Source: Perognathus longimembris pacificus (Eukaryota > Chordata > Mammalia > Rodentia > Heteromyidae). From it: a stretch of 64,000 bases of DNA. The position numbers and the translations under genes are program-made. The notes below the pieces were generated by a model. The model searched no databases, was not told the origin of the DNA, and saw only the letters and a program-made list of their open reading frames with translations. The stretch spans positions 22,181,735-22,245,734 of the forward strand of contig NC_063170.1 of assembly GCF_023159225.1 (NCBI RefSeq). Direction: 5' to 3'. The stretch's first letter is position 1, and each line of letters begins with the position of its first letter. Of this stretch, positions 58,463 through 64,000 are shown in pieces.

Positions 58463-59420
58463 ATGCCTCTTTTTGAGGCTCTTCACACTTGGAAAGAAGG
58501 ACACGTCTTCAACTCTTAGGCAGGAGTCATTAGCAAAAGACTTTTGTCAACACACCACCATCTGAGGGCTGGGTGGAGGACCTTCCAGGATGGAGGATTC
58601 TTTGCTAGCAATGACAGCCTCCTTAGGAGACACTCCGGAGCAGAACCTGGCCAACTTTTGCTGCAAATTATCTTTCTGGAGCAGGCACTCTCTCGTGCTA
58701 CAGTACAAAAGCAGCCATAGATAAGGGGTACACCTGTGTTCCAGTGACATCCCTTTCTTCAGAAGTGTTGCAGCACTACTAACAGACAGGCTGCAGACTG
58801 GATTCTAGCAGATTCTACCCTGCCTCTTAACTGTCTGTCAGGCTGCTCTACATGTATATTTTGAATTCCAAAATCCCTACAACTTTTCTCACCTAAGTAA
58901 CATTAACCGTGACTGGTCTTCCCCAAGAGCAATTAGCTGCAGAGACCCAAATGTTCCCAGAGGAGGGTGAAGGGCTGGCAAGTGGCACATCCCAGGCACC
59001 CTGCTCTTGTGAAATCTGTAATGTGGGGTTGGTCAGACCAGGGATTGTCAGGATGATGTCATCTGAGAACTAAACTGTGCCATAACATGGCTCTGCATCA
59101 CAGCAGTGCCTGCCTGTGTTTTAAACCTGGAGATAAGAGATTGGCTGGTTGTAAAATGAGGTGAGGCCAGAACTAGGTTGAGGATGCCGTGTCTATGGTA
59201 TGCTGCTAGCGATACCTCCTAGTCTACGGGGAAATGCAAGGTTACTTATATCTTTTAGTCTGTAGAGGATAGACAGTATAGCAATGCCCAACCCAAGACA
59301 GGAGACACTGAAAGCAAGTGTACCAGCTTCTGTGGTGATCTGATCTCCACAGACCGAAGAGCTAGCTAGGTATGTTAGTCAGCGCTCTGTGACTGTAGAG
59401 AGTACTAAAGAGAACCTCTG

Positions 59421-59626
59421 GGGCTGGGGATATGGCCTAGTGGCAAGAGAGCTTGCCTCGTATACATGAGGCCCTGGGTTCGATTCCCCAGCACCACATA
59501 TACAGAAAATGGCCAGAAGTGGCGCTGTGGCTTAAGTGGCAGAGTGCTAGCCTTGAGCGGGAAGAAGCCAGGGACAGTGCTCAGGCCCTGAGTTCAAGGC
59601 CCAGGACTGGCCAAAAAAAAAAAAAA
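59421..59626 (+). mobile_element. Young IDL-Geo-like dimeric SINE
   Basis: This is a near-consensus copy with intact monomers and a 17-A tail. It is flanked by the perfect 14-bp duplication AAAGAGAACCTCTG at 59407-59420 and 59627-59640. It is the best-preserved mobile element in the window. Confidence 0.9.
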
Positions 59627-61607
59627 AAAGAGAACCTCTGAAGAAAGAGGACTAGCTCACAGCTCAGGAGGTTTCAGTCTGTGATCTGTTGTTGTTTTGG
59701 GTCTATGGTGAAACAACACATTGTGGAAGGAAACACAGGATTAAGCACAGTCCTCACTGTTCCGTCTGGGAAATAAAAGAGAAAAGAGGCTGGAGTGCTC
59801 CATCCCCTTTCAGGACACACCCCAAAGGACATACACCTCCCACTGAACCTCCATTAGCTCCCAACACCCCATTGTAGGAATGAGGCCTCTAACACATGTG
59901 CCTGTGGGGATACTCCAGATTCAAACTCCAGCACCACGCAAATTAAAGTGCAGGACAACAGTGGCACTAAAGGCCTGACTAGGAGGAGAGGTAGGCTTGC
60001 TTATCACACATAACACCCCGCTCCTTTCTCCTCCACCAGTTCCTCTAGGGCTCCATGGAGGTCACCCTGTCGCCCTTCTCCCCAAAGCCACACCAGGACA
60101 TCCTTTGTCAGCCTGATGGAAAGCCACCACCTAGTAGTGAAGCTCTGGTAGGGTGCTGGGAAGCTGGGTCTCTGACTTTGCTACTGCCTAGCCCCGTTCT
60201 GAGTGAGTGGTCTCAGGTGAGCCACTGTCTTTGGTGCCAAAAGCCACCCAGAGTGAGGCATCACCCAGCAGCCATTGCTCCAGATGCAAAGTCAGCGTGT
60301 GCATTGGACATGTCAGTGGGGTGCTTGCCTTTACAAGTTCATACTCTCTCCTATGTTTTAAATCCCCAAACACCCCTGAGGAAAGCAGACGATGCCTCTG
60401 ATGGCTCTCAGCCCTTACTTACCCAATACTCAAACCACCTTTCAGCTACACTGTGGTTCAGTGACACTTTACTGAGCATCTACTACCTCTTTTTGACAAG
60501 ATAGGCCAAACTGGTGTATATTTAATTGGTCATCACACAGATATGTGAGCAAACTTTGGGTTTCCTCCAGCCTCTTCTTACCTAAGTGTTATATACATTC
60601 ATAGTTTTATCTCTTTTCTCACCATTTTACTTGGCTCATCTAGTTTTTTTTCATTTTGAAAAGTCTATTTTGAATCAATTTATTATAATTTTGAAGAGGA
60701 TAGGTAGGCATATCTTAGTTCATTCTAATGTTACGTGCTTTTATGTTTGAGTCATTTACCATGGTTTCAGTTATTGACTTATTTTATATGTCATTTTATG
60801 GCCTACATATTTTCAGTGGAGACGCTTAGGCTAAGCTATATTTATTTATACCACAGTACATTAACTATAAAACTATCTAGCTACAGTAAAACCACCATAA
60901 TCTGGAGCCCCTGGGGAGTGGGCTATTCCAGATAGCCAGGATCTAGGAATTAAAGTTAACTGTTGTGTCTTTTTTACCTCTTAAAAACAATATAAGGAGT
61001 CTCATTTAGCTCTGATTATAACCCATGGGAAGCAGTAAGAATTGGACTCCGTTCTCACTAAAGGACTCTTGTTTTAGTGCTAGTGGGCATTTCTTAAGAC
61101 CTTGTGTTTCCTCGATGACTGCCAGCTGTGTTTCCAACCATCCCTACCCAAATCTCTCCCTTTCTTTCTCATTGCTGCCTCCATACTCTGCAGACTTGGA
61201 GAGCAGGGGTGGAACTGTAAGATCCAGCCTAACCAGTGTGAGCAAGGCCTGCAGAGGCCACACCCTGCAGACCGCAGTGGTGTATTCTCTCGAAAGCCTT
61301 TCAGGCTGGTGTGTGGGCTCCGTGCATCTTATCATTTGGGTGTAAGACAGGGAGCTCTGTCCTAACAACTCCCTTCTGGTCCTCAAGGCATTCCAGAACT
61401 CTGATGGGGCAGATTCTAGCCAAGAGAGGGGAGCTGTGGTCGTTGGGCCTCCACTTGGACCTGCCTAGCTAGTTGAACACACCCTGAAATAAAAATCAGG
61501 TTGTAAACAAGACTTATTTGAATTTTGTAGCACATTAAATGACTCCTGTACTGTAATAATGTCTTGCTAATTCCTCTTCCCTCTCTATTTTTGTTGTTTT
61601 TTCAGTG

Positions 61608-61682
61608 TTTGGGATGGAAGCCAGGGCCTTGCACATGCAAAGCAAACAGGTACTCTACCACTGAGATTCTTTCCCAGCCTCT
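61608..61682 (-). mobile_element. ID-type SINE
   Basis: Antisense ID copy (GGATGGAAGCCAGGGCCTTGCACATGC..CTCTACCACTGAG), immediately adjacent to the IDL-Geo-like element at 61695. Confidence 0.6.
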
Positions 61683-61694
61683 AGTTCCCTCTCC

Positions 61695-61903
61695 TTTTTT
61701 TTTTTTTTTTTTGCCAGTCCTGGGCCTTGGACTCAGGGCCTGAGTATTGTCACTGGCTTCTCTTTTGCTCAAGGCTAGCACTCTGCACTTGAGCCACAGC
61801 GCCACTTCTGGCCATTTTCTATATATGTGGTGCTAGAGAATTGAACCCAGGGCTTCATGTATATGAGGCAAGCACTCTTGCCAATAGGCGTATTCCCAGC
61901 CCC
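61695..61903 (-). mobile_element. IDL-Geo-like dimeric SINE
   Basis: On the minus strand it runs from GGGGCTGGG (61903 downward) to the right monomer and an 18-nt poly(A), seen as T on plus at 61695-61712. It is inserted beside an older minus-strand ID element at 61608-61682. Target-site duplications are not clear. Confidence 0.8.
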
Positions 61904-62179
61904 GCTAAATATATTCTTTTGGGGCTAGAGCCTTCATTCTATGATATGTGTCCTGTTAATAATAATTGTAGCTGTTCTTTTTGTTGTGCCTATCATGATA
62001 GGTACGTTATGTGCCCTTTTCTAGGTTTTCAGCACAGTAACAAGGAGAAAGGCTTTGTTGAAGTCTAAGTCAAGTGAGCCTTAGACTGGAGACCCTGGGG
62101 TCTTCTGTTTCCTGCTGCTGACTCCTCCCACATCACCAGTGTTCTTTCTCCTCAGGTCCTCAGCTACAAAGAATTATAT

Positions 62180-62265
62180 TTTCTGAAGTATCAGAGCCAG
62201 GAGTTCACAGGTGCCCAGGCTTCAAGTGACTTGTCCAAGGTCGCATCACTGTGAGCACACTCTGG
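62180..62265 (+). mobile_element. MIR fragment
   Basis: TCAAGTGACTTGTCCAAGG then GCATCACTGTGAGC resembles the MIR core. Confidence 0.4.
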
Positions 62266-62479
62266 TTTGGGCCCAGATCATCTGCCTGCCTACACTCAAA
62301 TCCAGTGGAATGGAGTTGTCCAGCCAGTCCAACACACTTATGGTGAGTAACAAGGAAGACCTAGCTCTGACTGTGGGCTGGAGCACATGGAGTTTCAGGT
62401 TACCCAGACAGGGAAGGGTAGGAAACTGGGCATGTGATTCTCGGTGGAGATGTCTCCCTGCCTCTGGGAGCTGAGGACC

Positions 62480-63485
62480 CACTGAAGCTGACCAGCTGGG
62501 TACAATAATTTGGGGACACTGGAACTAAATATAGTGGTTTTAATTATTGCTGTGGCTAATGGTCCAGTGTTTTTGGAGAGCTAGATAGTGTTTTGTTTAG
62601 CTATGTTTTGTTAATTATTATTTATTAATATTTAATTGATTATTATTATTAATTATGAGGCTAGGTTATACTTTGCCTCGAAGTCTTCCTGTGTCTGCCT
62701 TCCATATTATGTTGCTGTAAACCGTATCCAGCCTTGGTTATATGTTAGTAGTCAGACAATGAAATTACTATTTTCTAAAACTAGGTACCTAAGTGTTTAG
62801 GAATCAGTTCTAATCTAATTCTTAATACAAGTAAAATCTCTAGCACTTGTATTGAAAGTGAAACTTCTCTTCATTTTTACTTTTACATTTTAAAATACTG
62901 CTATTCTTTGGTCTGGAAAAATGTTTTTGGCAAAAATAATTTGTATAACGTGATTTGCTATGTCATTTACAAATTGTTTAAGAATTGTTCAATGACTATC
63001 CTCACTAAAGTTGACAAGCGTGGGGACTAGATGATGAGAACAAGGAAAAAGAGCCCAAGCATCTTAGTGCTCTAATAATGTTTGAATTTGACTTTGGTTT
63101 CCTTAAAGAAACATCTCAATGAAAAAGAAATAACTGTTAATGATAGAGCTTATCAAGCCAGTGTTGTTGATGGTCTATTAAAATGCTACATTCTACATAG
63201 GTTAACATTTAAATAAACCTTCCACCAATTTGTGTTTTTCTTTTCATTTTATGAGTGTACAATATGTGTACTTGCTGATGATCCCAGGAAATCGACTCAA
63301 CCCCAGAATTTAAAACATCTTCAGTTTAGTTTTAAAAAGAGTGGGAAATCTAGGCTGATGTATTTATATTAACTGACTAGTGCTACCACGTTAATCCTGT
63401 AATTAAGATTCATTTCTCAAAAATGTTGCTGTAATCTTAGAAATATTAAAGATTTAAACCCTGAAGATTGGTATGGAAGTGATTA
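62480..63485. other. AT-rich intergenic DNA
   Basis: 62600-62660 is a TTAATTATTA-type low-complexity stretch, followed by a possible antisense B1-like remnant at 62655-62735. No gene recognised. Confidence 0.4.
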
Positions 63486-63489
63486 CATT

Positions 63490-63960
63490 TTCCTTATTCT
63501 TCTCCCCTCTCTCCCAGAATGATTAATTTCACTTTCTGCGTCTCGTCTCGCTCCCTCTGCCGAGTCTCCTAATTCAGTGCAGCCTGTTTAGGGATCATCT
63601 CTGTTCGACAGACAGCTGCCCAGAGCTTTCCCTTTCCAAGCATGGCTTTTCGATTATGGCCAACCAAGGCCAGGCGCTGGACGAGCACCTGTCAGTGCTG
63701 CTTTTCCAAAAGAGATGACTCTAATCGCATTTCACTGCACTTCAGAAGAAGGCCCCTTTGAAATGTGGCTCTGCTCTATGACTCATCCTTTTCAGCCCAG
63801 ATGCCACTCGGCAGTGTGTTCATGACGTCGTCTGTGCTGAAAGGAGAAACTGGAAAAGTGAGGCCCTGCCCAGGCATTTGATTCGTAACTTTCTCTTGTG
63901 AAGAAAAGCATCTAAAAATTCCTGTTTGAGCTTTTCTAGGTGAATATCATTAAAGATTGG
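63490..63960. promoter_or_regulatory. Putative conserved non-coding element at the right edge
   Basis: After AT-rich DNA, a unique block begins with AATGATTAATTTCAC. It continues with moderately GC-rich sequence (CTGCCGAGTCTCC, GACAGACAGCTGCC, GGCCAACCAAGGCC, CATGACGTCGTC). There is no repeat or ORF, and it may continue past the window. Confidence 0.35.
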
Positions 63961-64000
63961 AAGGAGGGTTTTTGTTTTGCTTTGTTTATCGAGTAAGCTT

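Noticed and set aside
57829..58476. 215-codon plus-strand reading
   Set aside because: It runs from an LTR-like repeat through unique sequence into an antisense ID SINE, so it is not a gene.
59421..61903. Similar repeated blocks suggesting a CRISPR-like array or tandem genes
   Set aside because: The repeats are dispersed SINEs with target-site duplications and A-tails in a mammalian genome.

Overview
The window looks like a mammalian, rodent chromosome segment carrying one complete protein-coding gene, the Iroquois homeobox gene IRX5. It lies on the minus strand in three coding exons (37172-36924, 35836-35431, 35245-34449), joins to 483 codons, and is followed by a short 3' UTR ending near a poly(A) signal at 33836-33841. 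The rodent call rests on the repeats: B1-like/ID-like dimers (B1-dID type), ID monomers, and dimers of an ID-like monomer plus a second monomer with perfect target-site duplications. The last type fits what I recall of the IDL-Geo SINE of Geomyoidea (kangaroo rats, pocket mice, pocket gophers); this placement is an inference.

Layout. 1-27 kb: gene-free flank, which by the usual mammalian order leads toward IRX6. It holds a 5'-inverted L1, many SINEs, MIR and L2 relics, long microsatellites, and one likely ancient conserved element at about 5.94-6.45 kb. 28-33.8 kb: nearly repeat-free DNA downstream of IRX5, with AT-rich homeodomain/POU-type sequence, isolated CpG-rich islets and five perfect octamer motifs. 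33.8-37.2 kb: IRX5. 36.7-40.4 kb: a large CpG island holding the IRX5 5' region and a divergent promoter. From there a plus-strand transcript starts whose first-exon donor is at 39610/39611; position and orientation match the lncRNA CRNDE, and candidate downstream exons lie near 41.5, 44.5 and 48.9 kb. 40.4-49.7 kb: AT-rich, SINE-free CRNDE-side DNA with a second likely conserved element at 46.28-46.80 kb. 49.7-62.5 kb: dense old L1, LTR-like, ID, B1-dID and IDL-Geo-like insertions. 62.5-64 kb: AT-rich DNA ending in a third likely conserved element.

The locus reads as a developmental transcription-factor gene with a divergent lncRNA, set in a transposon-poor regulatory domain. I found no evidence for a novel gene system. 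The observations most worth checking are the octamer cluster downstream of IRX5, the putative conserved elements, the candidate CRNDE exons with a small ORF, and the modular SINE families. All repeat and conservation calls are by eye, without alignment.
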